Shown: positions 1-12,240, numbered from the stretch's first letter. The stretch is 64,000 bases of DNA from Anthonomus grandis grandis (GCF_022605725.1 NC_065547.1:19323167-19387166); one strand, 5' to 3'. Numbers and translations are program-made. The notes: a model not told the origin generated them from the sequence alone.

Positions 1-709
1 AATTAAGAAAATGTAATAACTAATAGCGTTGGCGATTGTTCCGATTTAATTTTAATTCAATTTTCAGATATAATTTGATTAATCCTAAATGATTTTTAAA
101 AATAGTTTTATGTAATATGTTTTAAAAAAATAGTCATATCTCGCTCAATTACGCTTATCTATTATTCAAATTTATTTTAAAATTAATATTTAGGTTATAC
201 AAGATGATCCAAATGATCCTTTTTAAGATTTGGACATAACCAGAGTTAAGAAAATAGAACAATTAAGCATTATAGCATTGTCCGATTTGATTTCAATTTA
301 ATTTTTGAAGTTCATTTGATGTACTGTAAATTATTTTTAAAATTTTTCTGATGTATTGTTTTTAAAAAAAATAATCATATTTGACAATATTACTGTTATC
401 TATTATTCGAATAGAATTTGTATTTACTATTTTCCATATACAAGATAGCCAAATGATGTTTTTTACGGTTTGAACACAACCAGAGTTAAGAAAATGTAAT
501 AACTAATAGCGATGGCGATTGTTCCCATTTAATTTTAATTCAATTTCTAGATATAATTTGATTAACCCTAAATGATTTTTAAAAATAGCTTTATGTATTA
601 TGTTTTAAAAAAATAGTCATATCTCACTCAATTACGGTTATCTTTTATTCAAATATAATTTAAAATTAATATTTAGGTTATCAAGATGACCCAGATGATC
701 CTTTTTACA
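1..709 (+). repeat. A/B dimeric AT-rich satellite, F orientation
   Basis: This is a tandem satellite array. Monomer A starts at the AAGAAAATGTAATAAC block at 5, monomer B at AAGAAAATAGAACAATTAA at 248, and A again at 488, so the monomers are 243 and 240 bp and the dimer 483 bp. A and B are clearly related along their whole length but diverged, and they strictly alternate here. No reading frame is conserved and the sequence looks non-coding. The array reverses direction at about 709. Confidence 0.9.
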
Positions 710-1223
710 CCATAACAATCGTTAACGCTATTAGTTTGTTAACGCTATTAATTCTGGCTGTGTTCAAACCGTAAAAAACATCATTTGGCTATCTTGTATA
801 TGCGAAATAGTAAATGTAAATTATATTCGAGTAATAAAAAACAGTAATAGAGTGATATATAATTATTTTTTTAAAGAACAATTCATAAGAAAAATTTAAA
901 AAATAATTTACAGTACATCAAATGAACTTCAAAAATTAAATTGGAATCAAATCGGACAATGCTATAATGATTAATTGTTCTATTTTCTTAACCCTGGTTA
1001 TGTCCAAAACCTAAAAAGGATCATTTGAGTCATCTTGTATAACCTAAATATTAATTTTAAAAAATATTTGAATAATAGATAACCGTAATTGAGTGGAATA
1101 TGACTTTTTTCTTTAAACACAATACATCAAAATATTTTTAAAAATCATTTAGGGTTAATCAAAATATATCTAAAAATTAAATTAAAATTAAAACGGCACA
1201 ATATTTAACGCTATTAGTTATTA

Positions 1224-3893
1224 TATTTTCTTAATTCTGGCTGTGTTCAAACCGTAAAAAACATTATTTGGCTATCTTGTATATGCGAAATAGTAAAAGT
1301 AAATTATATTCGAATAATAAAAAACAGTAATCGAGTGAAATATAATTATTTTTTTTTTTAAATAATTGATAAGAAAAATTTTAAAAATAATTCACAGTAC
1401 ATCAAATGAACTTCAAAGATTAAATTGGAATCAAATCGGACAATGCTATTATTGATTAATTGTTCTATTTTCTTAACCCTGGTTATGTCCAAAACTTAAA
1501 AAGGATTATTTGAGTCATCTTGTATAACCTAAATATTAATTTTAAAATAAAGTTGAATAATAGATAACCGTAATTGAGTGAGATATGACTATTTTTTTCA
1601 AACACAATACATCAAAATATTTTTAAGTCATTTAGGATTAATCAAATTATATCGAAAAATTAAATTAAAATTAAATCGGAACAATCTTTAACGCTATTAG
1701 TTATTATATTTTCTTACTTCTGGTTGTGTTCAAACCGTAGAAACTTTTCTCTAAAGAACATCATTTGGCTATCTTGTATATGCGTGAAATTAAATTTAAA
1801 TCATATTCGAATAATAGATAACAGTAATAGAGTGAGATATAATTATTTTTTTTAAAAAACAATTTATAAAAAAATTTAAAAAAATAATTTACAGTAAATC
1901 AAATGAACTTCAAAAATTAAATTGGAATCAAATCGGACAATACTATAATGATTATTCGTTCTATTTTCTTAGCCCTGGTTATGTCCAAAACCTAAAAAGG
2001 ATCATTTGAGTAATCTTGTATAAGCTAAATATACATTTTAAAATAAATTTGAATAATAGATAACCGTAATTGAGTGAGATATGACTATTTTTTTAAAACA
2101 CAATACATTAAAATATTTTTAAAAATCATTTAGGGTTAATCAAATTATATTTAAAAATTAAATTAAAATTAAATCGAAACAATCGTTAATGCTATTAGTT
2201 ATTATATTTTCTTAATTCTGGTTGTGTTCAAACCGTAAAGAACATCATTTGGCTATCTTGTATATGCGAAAAAGTAAATTTAAATCATATTCGAATAATA
2301 GATAACAGTAATAGAGTGAGATATAATTATTTTTTTAAAAAACAATTCATAAGAACAATTTAAAAAATAATTTACAGTACATTAACTGAACTTCAAAAAT
2401 TAAATTGGAGTCAAATCAGACAATGCTATAATGATTAATTGTTATATTTTCTTAACCCTGGTTATGTCCAAAACTTAAAAAGGATCATTTGAGTCATCTT
2501 GTATATAGAATAGTAAATGTAAATTATATTCGACTAATAATAATGTAAATTATATTCACACGAAATAGTAAATGTAAATTATATTCGAATAATAAATAAC
2601 AGTAATAGAGTGAGATATAATTATTTTTTTAAAAAACAATTCATAAGAAAAATTTTAAAAATAATTTACAGTACATCAAATGAACTTCAAAGATTAAATT
2701 GAAATCAAATCGGACAATGCTATACTGATAAATTGTTCTATTTTCTTAACCCTGGTTATGTCCAAAACTTAAAAAGGATCATTTGAGTCATCTTGTATAA
2801 CCTAAATATTAATTTTAAAATAAATTTGAATAATAGATAACCGTAATTGAGTGAGATATGACTATTTTTTTTAAACACAATACATCAAAATATTTTTAAA
2901 AGTCATTTAGGGTTAATCAAATTATATCTAAAAATTAAATTAAAATTAAAACGGAACAATCTTTAACGCTATTAGTTATTATATTTTCTTAATTCTGGTT
3001 GTGTTCAAACCGTAAAAAACATCATTTGGCTATCTTGTATATGCGAAATAGTAAATCTAAATTCTATTCAAATAATAGATATTAGTAATAGAGTGAGATA
3101 TAATTATTTTTTTAAAAAACAATTCACAAGAAAAATTTTAAAAATAATTTACAGTCCATCAAATGAACTTCAAAGATTAAATTGGAATCAAATCGGACAA
3201 TGCTATAATGATTAATTGTTCTATTTTCTTAACTCTGGTTAAATATTAATTTTAAATTATATTTGAATAATAGATAATCGTAATTAAGTGAGATATGACT
3301 ATTTTTTTAAAACATATTACATAAAACTATTTTTAAAAATCATTTAGGGTTAATTAAATTATATCTGAAAATTGAATTAAAATTAAATTGGAACAATCGC
3401 CAACGCTTTTAGTTATTAAATTTTCTTAACTCTGGTTGTGTTCAAACCGCAAAAAACATCATTTGGCTATCTTGTATATGCGAAATATTAAATTTAAATT
3501 ATATTCGAATAATAGATATTAGTAATAGAGTGAGATATAATTATTTTTTTAAAAAACAATTCATAAAAAAAATTTAAAAAATAATTTACAGTACATCAAA
3601 TGAACTTCAAAAACTAAATTGGAATCAAATCAGACAATGCTATAATGATTAATTGTTCTATTTTCTTAACCCTGGTTATGTCCAAAACTTAAAAAGGATC
3701 ATTTGGGTCATCTTGTGTAATCTAAATATGAATTTTAAAATATATTTGAATAATAGATAACCGTAATTGAGTGAGATATGACTTTTTTCTTTAAACACAA
3801 TACATCAAAATATTTTTAAAAATCATTTAGGGTTAATCAAATTATGTCTAAAAATTAATTTAAAATTAAATCGGAACAATCGTTAACGCTATT
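1224..3893 (-). repeat. Higher-order satellite repeat, copy 1
   Basis: First copy of a higher-order unit of about 2,677 bp, roughly eleven monomers. Diagnostic variants recur 2,677 bp downstream: TTCTTACTTCTGGTTG at 1,711 and 4,388; GTATATAGAATAGTAAATG at 2,501 and 5,178; and a deletion junction CTGGTTAAATATTAATTTT at about 3,240 and 5,917. The near identity of the two copies, against the much larger A/B divergence, indicates a recent duplication. Confidence 0.85.
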
Positions 3894-6570
3894 AGTTATT
3901 ATATTTTCTTAATTCTGGCTGTGTTCAAACCGTAAAAAACATTATTTGACTATCTTGTATATGTGAAATAGTAAAAGTAAATTATATTCGAATAATAAAA
4001 AACAGTAATAGAGTGAGATATAATTATTTTTTTTTTAAAACAATTCATAAGAAAAATTTTAAAAATAATTTACAGTACATCAAATGAACTTCAGAGATTA
4101 AATTGGAATCAAATCGGACAATGCTATAAAGAATAATTTTTCTACTTTCTTAACCCTTGTTATGTCCAAAACTTAAAAAGGATCATTTGAGTCATCTTGT
4201 ATAACCTAAATATTAATTTTAAAATAAATTTGAATAATAGATAACCGTAATTAAGTGAGTTATGACTATTTTTTTTAAACACAATACTTCAAAATATTTT
4301 TAAGTCATTTAGGATTAATCAAATTATATCGAAAAATTAAATTAAAGTTAAATCGGAACAATCTTTAACGCTATTAGTTATTATATTTTCTTACTTCTGG
4401 TTGTGTTCAAACCGTAGAAACTTTTCTCTAAAGAACATCATTTGGCTATCTTGTATATGCGTAAAATTAAATTTAAATCATATTCGAATAATAGATAACA
4501 GTAATAGAGTGAGATATAATTATTTTTTTTTAAAAACAATTCATAAAAAAATTTAAAAAAATAATTTACAGTAAATCAAATGAACTTCAAAAATTAAATT
4601 GGAATCAAATCGGACAATATTATAATGATTATTCGTTCTATTTTCTTAGCCCTGGTTATGTCCAAAACCTAAAAAGGATCATTTGAGTAATCTTGTATAA
4701 GCTAAATATACATTTTAAAATAAATTTGAATAATAGATAACCGTAATTGAGTGAGATATGACTATTTTTTTAAAACACAATACATTAAAATATTTTTAAA
4801 AATCATTTAGGGTTAATCAAATTATATTTAAAAATTAAATTAAAATTAAATCGAAACAATCGTTAATGCTATTAGTTATTATATTTTCTTAATTCTGGTT
4901 GTGTTCAAACCGTAAAGAACATCATTTGGCTATCTTGTATATGCGAAAAAGTAAATTTAAATCATATTCGAATAATAGATAACAGTAATAGAGTGAGATA
5001 TAATTATTTTTTTAAAAAACAATTCATAAGAACAATTTAAAAAATAATTTACAGTACATTAACTGAACTTCAAAAATTAAATTGGAGTCAAATCAGACAA
5101 TGCTATAATGATTAATTGTTCTATTTTCTTAACCCTGGTTATGTCCAAAATTTAAAAAGGATCATTTGAGTCATCTTGTATATAGAATAGTAAATGTAAA
5201 TTATATTCGACTAATAATAATGTAAATTATATTCACACGAAATAGTAAATGTAAATTATATTCGAATAATAAATAACAGTAATAGAGTGAGATATAATTA
5301 TTTTTTTAAAAACCAATTCATAAGAAAAATTTTAAAAATAATTTACAGTACATCAAATGAACTTCAAAGATTAAATTGAAATCAAATTGGACAATGCTAT
5401 ACTGATAAATTGTTCTATTTTCTTAACCCTGGTTATGTCCAAAACTTAAAAAGGATCATTTGAGTCATCTTGTATAACCTAAATATTAATTTTAAAATAA
5501 ATTTGAATAATAGATAACCGTAATTGAGTGAGATATGACTATTTTTTTTAAAGACAATACATCAAAATATTTTTAAAAGTCATTTAGGGTTAATCAAATT
5601 ATATCTAAAAATTAAATTAAAATTAAAACGGTACAATCTTTAACGCTATTAGTTATTATATTTTCTTAATTCTGGTTGTGTTCAAACCGTAAAAAACATC
5701 ATTTGGCTATCTTGTATATGCGAAATAGTAAATTTAAATTCTATTCGAATAAAAGATATTAGTAATAGAGTGAGATATAATTATTTTTTTAAAAAACAAT
5801 TCACAAGAAAAATTTTAAAAATAATTTACAGTCCATCAAATGAACTTCAAAGATTAAATTGGAATCAAATCGGACAATGCTATAATGATTAATTGTTCTA
5901 TTTTCTTAACCCTGGTTAAATATTAATTTTAAATTATATTTGAATAATAGAGAATCGTAATTGAGTGAGATATGACTATTTTTTTAAAACATATTACATA
6001 AAACTATTTTTAAAAATCATTTAGGGTTAATCAAATTATATCTGAAAATTGAATTAAAATTAAATTGGAACAATCGCCAACGCTTTTAGTTATTAAATTT
6101 TCTTAACTCTGGTTGTGTTCAAACCGCAAAAAACATCATTTGGCTATCTTGTACATGCGAAATATTAAATTTAAATTATATTCGAATAATAGATATTAGT
6201 AATAGAGTGAGATATAATTATTTTTTTAAAAAACAATTCATAAAAAAAATTTAAAAAATAATTTACAGTACATCAAATGAACTTCAAAAACTAAATTGGA
6301 ATCAAATCGGACAATGCAATAATGATTAATTGTTCTATTTTCTTAACCCTGGTTATGTCCAAAACTTAAAAAGGATCATTTGGGTCACCTTGTGTAATCT
6401 AAATATGAATTTTAAAATATATTTGAATAATAGATAACCGTAATTGAGTGAGATATGACTTTTTTCTTTAAACACAATACATCAAAATATTTTTAAAAAT
6501 CATTTAGGGTTAATCAAATTATGTCTAAAAATTAATTTAAAATTAAATCGGAACAATCGTTAACGCTATT
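3894..6570 (-). repeat. Higher-order satellite repeat, copy 2
   Basis: Second copy of the 2,677-bp higher-order unit, in the same orientation as copy 1 and directly adjoining it. It carries the same marker variants at a constant offset and only scattered single-base differences, for example CACATT for CACAAT-like changes and small A-run length changes. Confidence 0.85.
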
Positions 6571-6940
6571 AGTTATTATATTTTCTTAATTCTGGCTGTG
6601 TTCAAACCGTAAAAAACATTATTTGGCTATCTTGTATATGTGAAATAGTAAAAGTAAATTATATTCGAATAATAAAAAACAGTAATAGAGTGAGATATAA
6701 TTATTTTTTTTTTAAACAATTCATAAGAAAAATTTTAAAAATAATTTACAGTACATCAAATGAACTTCAAAGATTAAATTGGAATCAAATCGGACAATGC
6801 TATTATTGATTAATTGTTCTATTTTCTTAACCCTGGTTATGTCCAAAACTTAAAAAGGATTATTTGAGTCATCTTGTATAACCTAAATATTAATTTTAAA
6901 ATAAATTTGAATAATAGATAACTGTAATTGAGTGAGATAT
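6571..6940 (-). repeat. Higher-order satellite repeat, partial copy 3
   Basis: The unit starts a third time: the TTCTGGCTGTGTTCAAACCG plus TAGTAAAAGTAAATTATA variant reappears. GCTATTATTGATTAATTG at 6,803 sits 5,355 bp from its first copy at 1,448, which is twice the unit length. The similarity to the order in copies 1 and 2 ends near 6,940, where a different monomer is joined on. Confidence 0.7.
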
Positions 6941-7785
6941 GACTATTTTTTTAAAAAAACAATTCATAAGAAAAATTTTAAAAATAATTTACAGTACATC
7001 AAATGAACTTTAAAAATTAAATTGGAATCAAATCGGACAATGCTATAATGATCAATTGTACTATTTTCTAAACCCTGGTTATGTCCAAAACCTTAAAAGG
7101 ATTATTTGGGTCATCTTGTATAACCTAAATATGAATTTTAAAATAAATTTAATAACAGGTAACCGTAATTGAGTGAGATATGATATTTTTTTTAAACACA
7201 AGACATCAAATGAACTTCAAAAATTAACTTGGAATCAAATCGGACAATGCTATAATGATTAATTGTACTATTTTCTAAACCCTGGTTATGTCCAAAACTT
7301 AAAAAGGATTATTTGGGTCATCTTGTATAACCTAAATATGAATTTTAAAATAAATTTGAATAATAAATAACCGTAATTGAGTGAGATATGATATTTTTTT
7401 AAACACAATACATTAAAATATTTTTAAAAATCATTTAGGGTTAATCAAATTTTATCTAAAAATTAAATTAAAATTAAAACGGCACAATCTTTAACGCTAT
7501 TAGTTATTATATTTTCTTAATTCTGGTTGTGTCCAAGACTTAAAAATGATTATTTGAGTCATCTTGTATAACCTAAATATTAATTTTATAATAAATCTGA
7601 ATAATAGATAACCGTAATTGAGTGAGATATGACTATTTTTTTTAAACAAAATATATCAAAATATTTTTAAAAATCATTTAGGGTTAATCAAATTATATCT
7701 AAAAATTAAATTAAAATTAAAACGGCACAATCTTTAACGCTATTAGTTATTATATTTTCTTAATTCTGGTTGTGTTGAAACCATA

Positions 7786-7900
7786 AACAAGTAGACGCTT
7801 CGCGTCTACTTTGGTCCGTGGGGACCAGTAGAAATTTTTAAAATTTTTCTTATGAATTCTTTTTTTAAAAAACAATTCATAGGAAAAATTTTAAAAATAA
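7786..7900. other. GC-richer double-hairpin island and small inverted repeat inside the satellite
   Basis: The satellite is interrupted by about 45 bp unlike it. There is a perfect hairpin, AAGTAGACGC with loop TTC and GCGTCTACTT (about 7,789-7,811), followed at once by TGGTCC-GTGG-GGACCA. About 35 bp of satellite in the F sense come next, then the array resumes in R, making an inverted repeat around 7,865. It could be the scar of a small mobile element or a rearrangement point. I do not recognise a family. Confidence 0.6.
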
Positions 7901-8737
7901 TTTACAGAACATCAAATGAACTTCAAAGATTAAATTGGAATCAAATCGGACAATGCTATAATGAATAATTTTTCTACTTTCTTAACCCTGGTTATGTCCA
8001 AAACTTAAAAAGGATCATTTGGGTCATCTTGATAACCTAAATATTAATTTTAAATTATATTTGAATAATAGATAACCGTAATTGAGTGAGATATGACTAT
8101 TTTTTTTAAAACATATTACATAGAACTATTTTTAAAAATCATTTAGGGTTAATCATATTATATCTGAAAATTGAATTAAAATTAAATCGGAACAATCGCC
8201 AACGCTATTAGTTATTACATTTTATTAACTCTGGTTGTGTTCAAACCGCAAAAAACATCATTTGGCTATCCTGTATATGCGAAATAGTAAATTTAAATTA
8301 TATTCGAATAATAGATAACAGTAATAGAGTGAGATATAATTATTTTTTTAAAAAACAATTCATAAGAAAAATTTTAAAAATAATTTACAGTACATCAAAT
8401 GAACGTCAAAGATTAAATTGGAATCAAATCGGACAATGCAATAATGATTAATTTTTCTACTTTCTTAACCCTGGTTATGTCCAAAACTTAAAAAGGATCA
8501 TTTGGATCATCTTGTATAACCTAAATATTAATTTTAAAATAAATTTAAATAATAGATAACCGTAGTTGAGTGAGATATGACTATCTTCTTTAAACACAAT
8601 ATATTGAAATATTTTTAAAAATCATTTAGGGTTAATCAAATTATATCTAAAAATTAAATTAAAATTAGATCGGAACAATCGTTAACGCGAAGTGTTATTA
8701 TATTTTCTTAATTCTGGTTGTGTTCAAACCGTAAAAA

Positions 8738-9172
8738 TACACAGATCTCGCATCTTACGCAAGTATCGTTGACGTATTGAAAATACCAGACACAGCTTTT
8801 AACATTTTTTGATAATCTGTACCTATCTGTATCCAAATCTATACTGACTTATAAATATAATTTTTATTAATGAATATTATTATTTATTAATAAATTGGTA
8901 TTCATAATACCAATTGGCAAAAAATCTTTTAAACAAAATTAAAAACCTAGGTAAGTTTACAAAATATAATTATTTAATTTGGTTTATCAATTAAATTGTT
9001 TTGTTACTTGAACTTTTGCATGTTGATTTGACCTGCGACCAGTATCGCAGGAACATAATTTTAGTATGACAAAGAAATCAAGAAAATTATTTTGCGCACC
9101 ATTTAATTTAAATTGATTCTTAAAAGAAGCCGATATCTAAAGCAATAATAAACATGTTTTGCATGCATTTCG
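8738..9172. other. Unassigned AT-rich sequence next to the satellite edge
   Basis: Non-satellite sequence with no coding frame. The only structure I see is a perfect hairpin at 9,032-9,051, stem CCTGCGA/TCGCAGG with loop CCAGTA. Helitrons carry a short hairpin near the 3' end, and for a minus-strand Helentron the 3' end would lie on this side. However, no CTRR-type terminus follows the hairpin, so this is only a possibility. Confidence 0.4.
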
Positions 9173-9929
9173 CCTATACAGGGTGTTATTGAAATGGTGT
9201 AAAAAAATTCGGGGGGTGATAGTACTCCTAAAAATTTTAAAAAAAGTTCCTATAACTATAGGGCGGAAAATGCATATTAAGGGAGTTAGGGGCACTGAAA
9301 GGGTAAATTTAAAAAACGGTTTTTTGAAATTGTAGGCTTAAAAAACGAGATAAAATTTCGAAAAAAAAATCCTCTGCCATAAATTTTGACCCAAAATCAA
9401 ATGGTGATACTGAAAAATAATTTGGAAAATCGGAAAGGGTAGTTTTTGCAAGGGTAGGGGGTTAATTCGTGAATAACTTTTTTTAGGTTATTTTTTTCGC
9501 AACGTGGGTTCATTTTTTAAAAACTACATACTTTTTCCTACAAAAAAGGTACTCTTGTTGCACATCGCCCAGAACGATGGTTTTCGAGAAAATTGAAGGC
9601 AAAAAGTTTGCTCTGATGGGTTGCTAACTGGTTAAACAACATAAACCTATGAAAGTTATGGGGTTTTAAAAGTAAACACGTAGTTATTAAATAATTAATT
9701 GAAAAATCTAAATTTTATGATTTTTAAAACATCTTATTGCTTTAAAAAACGAAATAATGATTTGATTAAAAACTGAAAGTTAAAAATCTAATTAAAAATA
9801 AAAGTTTTATTGATTTTTAGAGGTATACCTATCTTTTTCCCAGCGGGCACTTACACAGCCTTTTTAATATCTTTTTAAGGAAAAATTATCGCAGGAATAC
9901 AAAGAAAGACGAACACACATATACCTACT
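9173..9929. other. Possible decayed DNA-transposon body
   Basis: It begins with TATACAGGGTGTTATTGAAA, which resembles the CAGGGTG-type ends of many insect mariner-related and miniature elements. A loosely matching opposite end, AAATGAAACACCCGGGCCTA, lies at about 10,134-10,153. Between them is non-coding sequence with G-runs. The two ends agree over only about a dozen bases and no clear target duplication is visible, so the element assignment is weak. Confidence 0.3.
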
Positions 9930-10735
9930 TAGTATATCTTTGTATACAGCGTGTTCATTTAGTACTTCCTTTTTTTTGTGTCTTCCTTTCGATGGTGTTT
10001 TTATTATTTTTTGAAGCAAAAAATTTATATTTTTTTTACACAAGGGGTTAAAGAAACATTTTAAAATTGTTGTAACATAATACAGGCCTGACACAATTCT
10101 GTTCACAAAAGACGTAACAAAAGTTTTTTTTTAAATGAAACACCCGGGCCTACATATTATTTTAATTTATAATTTTTCGTAAAATTCCAAGCCATTAATA
10201 ATGATGTATCACATGTTAAATTTAATTAAAATTTTTTTTAAATTAAAAGTGGTTGAAAGACCACTATTTTTCGTCTTTTAGCGATTATATAACCAATAAT
10301 AATATAACAAAACGGTCATAATATAACAAAACGGTTTTTACATTCCTATCTTAACTTTTTAAGTTTGGAAATTTGATTTGCATGACTTTTCAAATTTTTT
10401 TCTTAAAAATGTCAAAGAAATGTTGACAATTGGGCAAGCTGAAAATGTATGTCATTAGATGGACCATAAAAAGGTAAGGTAGGAATGTGAAAACCGTTTT
10501 GTCATATGACGTATAGTATTGGTTATAACCGCTAAAAGACGAAAAATAGTGGTCTTTCAACCACTTTTAATTAAAAAACAGTTAAAAAATATATCATGTG
10601 ATACATCATATGACTTAAAATGTAGATTTTTTGACCCCTTGTATATAAAAAAATATATATTTTTTTTATTTTAAAAATAAAGCTACCATGGAGGAAGAGA
10701 GTATCCTAAATAGACATGCTGTATATAGCAAATCC
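9930..10735. repeat. Large imperfect foldback (inverted-repeat) element
   Basis: The inner arms begin with perfect 15-bp complements, ATGATGTATCACATG at 10,201-10,215 and CATGTGATACATCAT at 10,595-10,609. They continue inward through AGTGGTTGAAAGACCACT and its complement to about 10,360 and 10,465. The similarity resumes outside: 9,930-10,065 reversed matches 10,611-10,735 (ACCCCTTGT, then CTAAAT.GACA.GCTGTATA). The left arm carries about 135 extra bases, 10,066-10,200. No transposase is encoded; this looks like a non-autonomous foldback element or an inverted duplication. Confidence 0.7.
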
Positions 10736-10840
10736 ATGTTGTATTTAAATTAATTTAAAACAAATTACATTTAATTTAGTTGTTAGCTTAATTTTGTTTA
10801 TTATTATATTTCTAGATAAGGCCTACCAATATCCCTAGTA

Positions 10841-11188
10841 ATGGCTAAAATTGTTGACATTCCAATTAAACTGCCCCAAGTTGACGCGCAAAACGTGGGA
10901 GAGGCAGAACGCCTTATGTTTAGCATTACACCTTGTGACTTAGTGTTCTTAGACACATTTGCTTTTTCTACTCAAAATATCAAGTGGTGGCAGTTTTCAT
11001 TCGCTGGAAACAGAAATAATAAGCCCTGTGAAGAGAAGCTAAAACACTATATAACATTCTTTCAAGACAATTTAAATAAATGTGGGCAAATAGTATCACT
11101 TGGAGTATTATACAGCGAGTCTGTAACGAGATATCAGCTAATAGTTGAAATAGCAAACGAAGTTCGTCAGAATAGATCTACCATTTAA
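10841..11188 (+). CDS. Hypothetical protein, 115 residues, unrecognised
   Basis: A plus-strand frame of 115 residues starting at an ATG in a GTAATGG context and ending at TAA. I do not recognise the protein. It has no transmembrane segment or low-complexity run and has a balanced composition with several Cys and Trp residues (IKWWQFSF, around residue 48). That composition is unlike translated satellite or AT-rich noise. Upstream is a pyrimidine-rich stretch ending in TTTCTAG, and a GTAAGT directly follows the stop, so it could be part of a spliced exon rather than a complete gene. It lies just outside the right arm of the foldback element and is opposite in strand to the Helentron genes. It may be a captured or degenerate gene fragment, or chance. 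Confidence 0.35.
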   Translation: MAKIVDIPIKLPQVDAQNVGEAERLMFSITPCDLVFLDTFAFSTQNIKWWQFSFAGNRNNKPCEEKLKHYITFFQDNLNKCGQIVSLGVLYSESVTRYQLIVEIANEVRQNRSTI

Positions 11189-11236
11189 GTAAGTAGAACA
11201 GATACAAAAATATGACGTGTCTATCGACCTGCAGTG

Positions 11237-11426
11237 GGATTATAATTTTACGAGTCGTATTGAACTGGAAAATTTAATATATCCTATTATGTTATTATAT
11301 AGGATTATGTTGTTGTAAAATATAATAATTATTTGATTCAATCAAAATTCCAACTAGACTCAATAAGCCAACATAAATATATAATTAAAATTTGGCTATT
11401 CAATTCGACTCGTAAAATTATAATCC
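11237..11426. repeat. Inverted repeat with 28-bp arms
   Basis: The arms are 11,237-11,264 and 11,399-11,426 and begin GGATTATAATTTTACGAGTCG. They are complementary apart from one base. The loop of about 134 bp contains a smaller hairpin of the TATCCTA/TATAGGAT type. Function unknown; it could be the terminal inverted repeat of a short non-autonomous element of about 190 bp. Confidence 0.6.
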
Positions 11427-11816
11427 GATTACTGATGTTCCTTTGTTTATATTTTATTCTTTGTCATCTATTTTTGGCTTCCTGCGATAACTTCCAAAGG
11501 CTTATTTTACTATTCCAATAATATATCTACTAAATTTTGTTATCTCGTTATGTAAAATTTTATAACAAGGTTTAATTTAAAAGTTTGTCAACAAAATTAA
11601 TTGTTTTAAAACGCCTTTTTTAATTAAATAAAATTTGATTTAAACTGATTTTAAAGGAAAGAGCAAAATGGACAGGGTTTTTTTACTAATAATCCTTAAC
11701 CACCTTATTAACTTTGTTATTTTTGTTTTAAATATGATTTTAAAGTTGAAGCAAGTGCGCCTCTATAAAAAAAAATAAAGAAAAAGGCCTACAAAGAAGT
11801 TCCAAAACTTTATTTT

Positions 11817-12240
11817 AAAAAAACTGTAATTATTTTGTGATATAAGAAACAATAGAAACAATCATATCCCTACAAATAAAAACAAATTCATATAATATTT
11901 TAAAAATAACGCTAAAATATTGATAACGTAATTTTGTAATTAATAAAATACAATAAAAAAATAATTAAGAAATATGTTAGTTATAATTATGACTTATACA
12001 AAAACCTTTAAAAAATTTTTTTTTGGAATTCATTCTGTTAAAAAAAAATATTTTAAAAACTATTTTTAATTTTTAAAAAACTGTAATCATTTTGCTATAT
12101 AAAAAACAACCATATCCATAAAAATAAGAACAATTTCATATACCTATTAATTATTTTAAAATGCTTATGCCCTAGAATAAAATATGCTATGTACCCTATA
12201 TTGATAACATAATTAATAATGTAAGATATAATTATTATTA
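11817..12240. repeat. Diverged direct duplication, offset about 257 bp
   Basis: AAAAACTGTAATTATTTTG at about 11,820 and AAAAACTGTAATCATTTTG at about 12,077 begin two similar stretches. They share blocks such as CATATCC, AAATAA.AACAA and TTCATATA, then TATTTTAAAA. The identity is moderate, so this is an old tandem duplication in very AT-rich DNA. Confidence 0.5.

Larger units (their letters stand above)
710..8737 (-). repeat. A/B dimeric satellite, R orientation
   Basis: This is the same satellite family read in the opposite direction (TTCTGGTTGTGTTCAAACCG and TGGTTATGTCCAAAACTTAA mark successive monomer ends). It is organised into a 2,677-bp higher-order repeat between about 1,224 and 6,940 and becomes more irregular beyond that. 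A small non-satellite hairpin island interrupts it at 7,786-7,830. It stops abruptly at about 8,737, inside a B monomer, where the transposon-bearing interval begins. No genes are seen in it. Confidence 0.9.

Noticed and set aside
9864..10106. Minus-strand 80-residue frame overlapping the left foldback arm
   Set aside because: Low-complexity Lys/Phe/Ile-rich translation; the part resembling the right arm (LN.HAVY) is explained by DNA-level inverted similarity.
9173..10154. A complete DNA transposon with CAGGGTG ends
   Set aside because: The two proposed ends share only about a dozen bases and no target duplication is clear; kept only as a low-confidence note.
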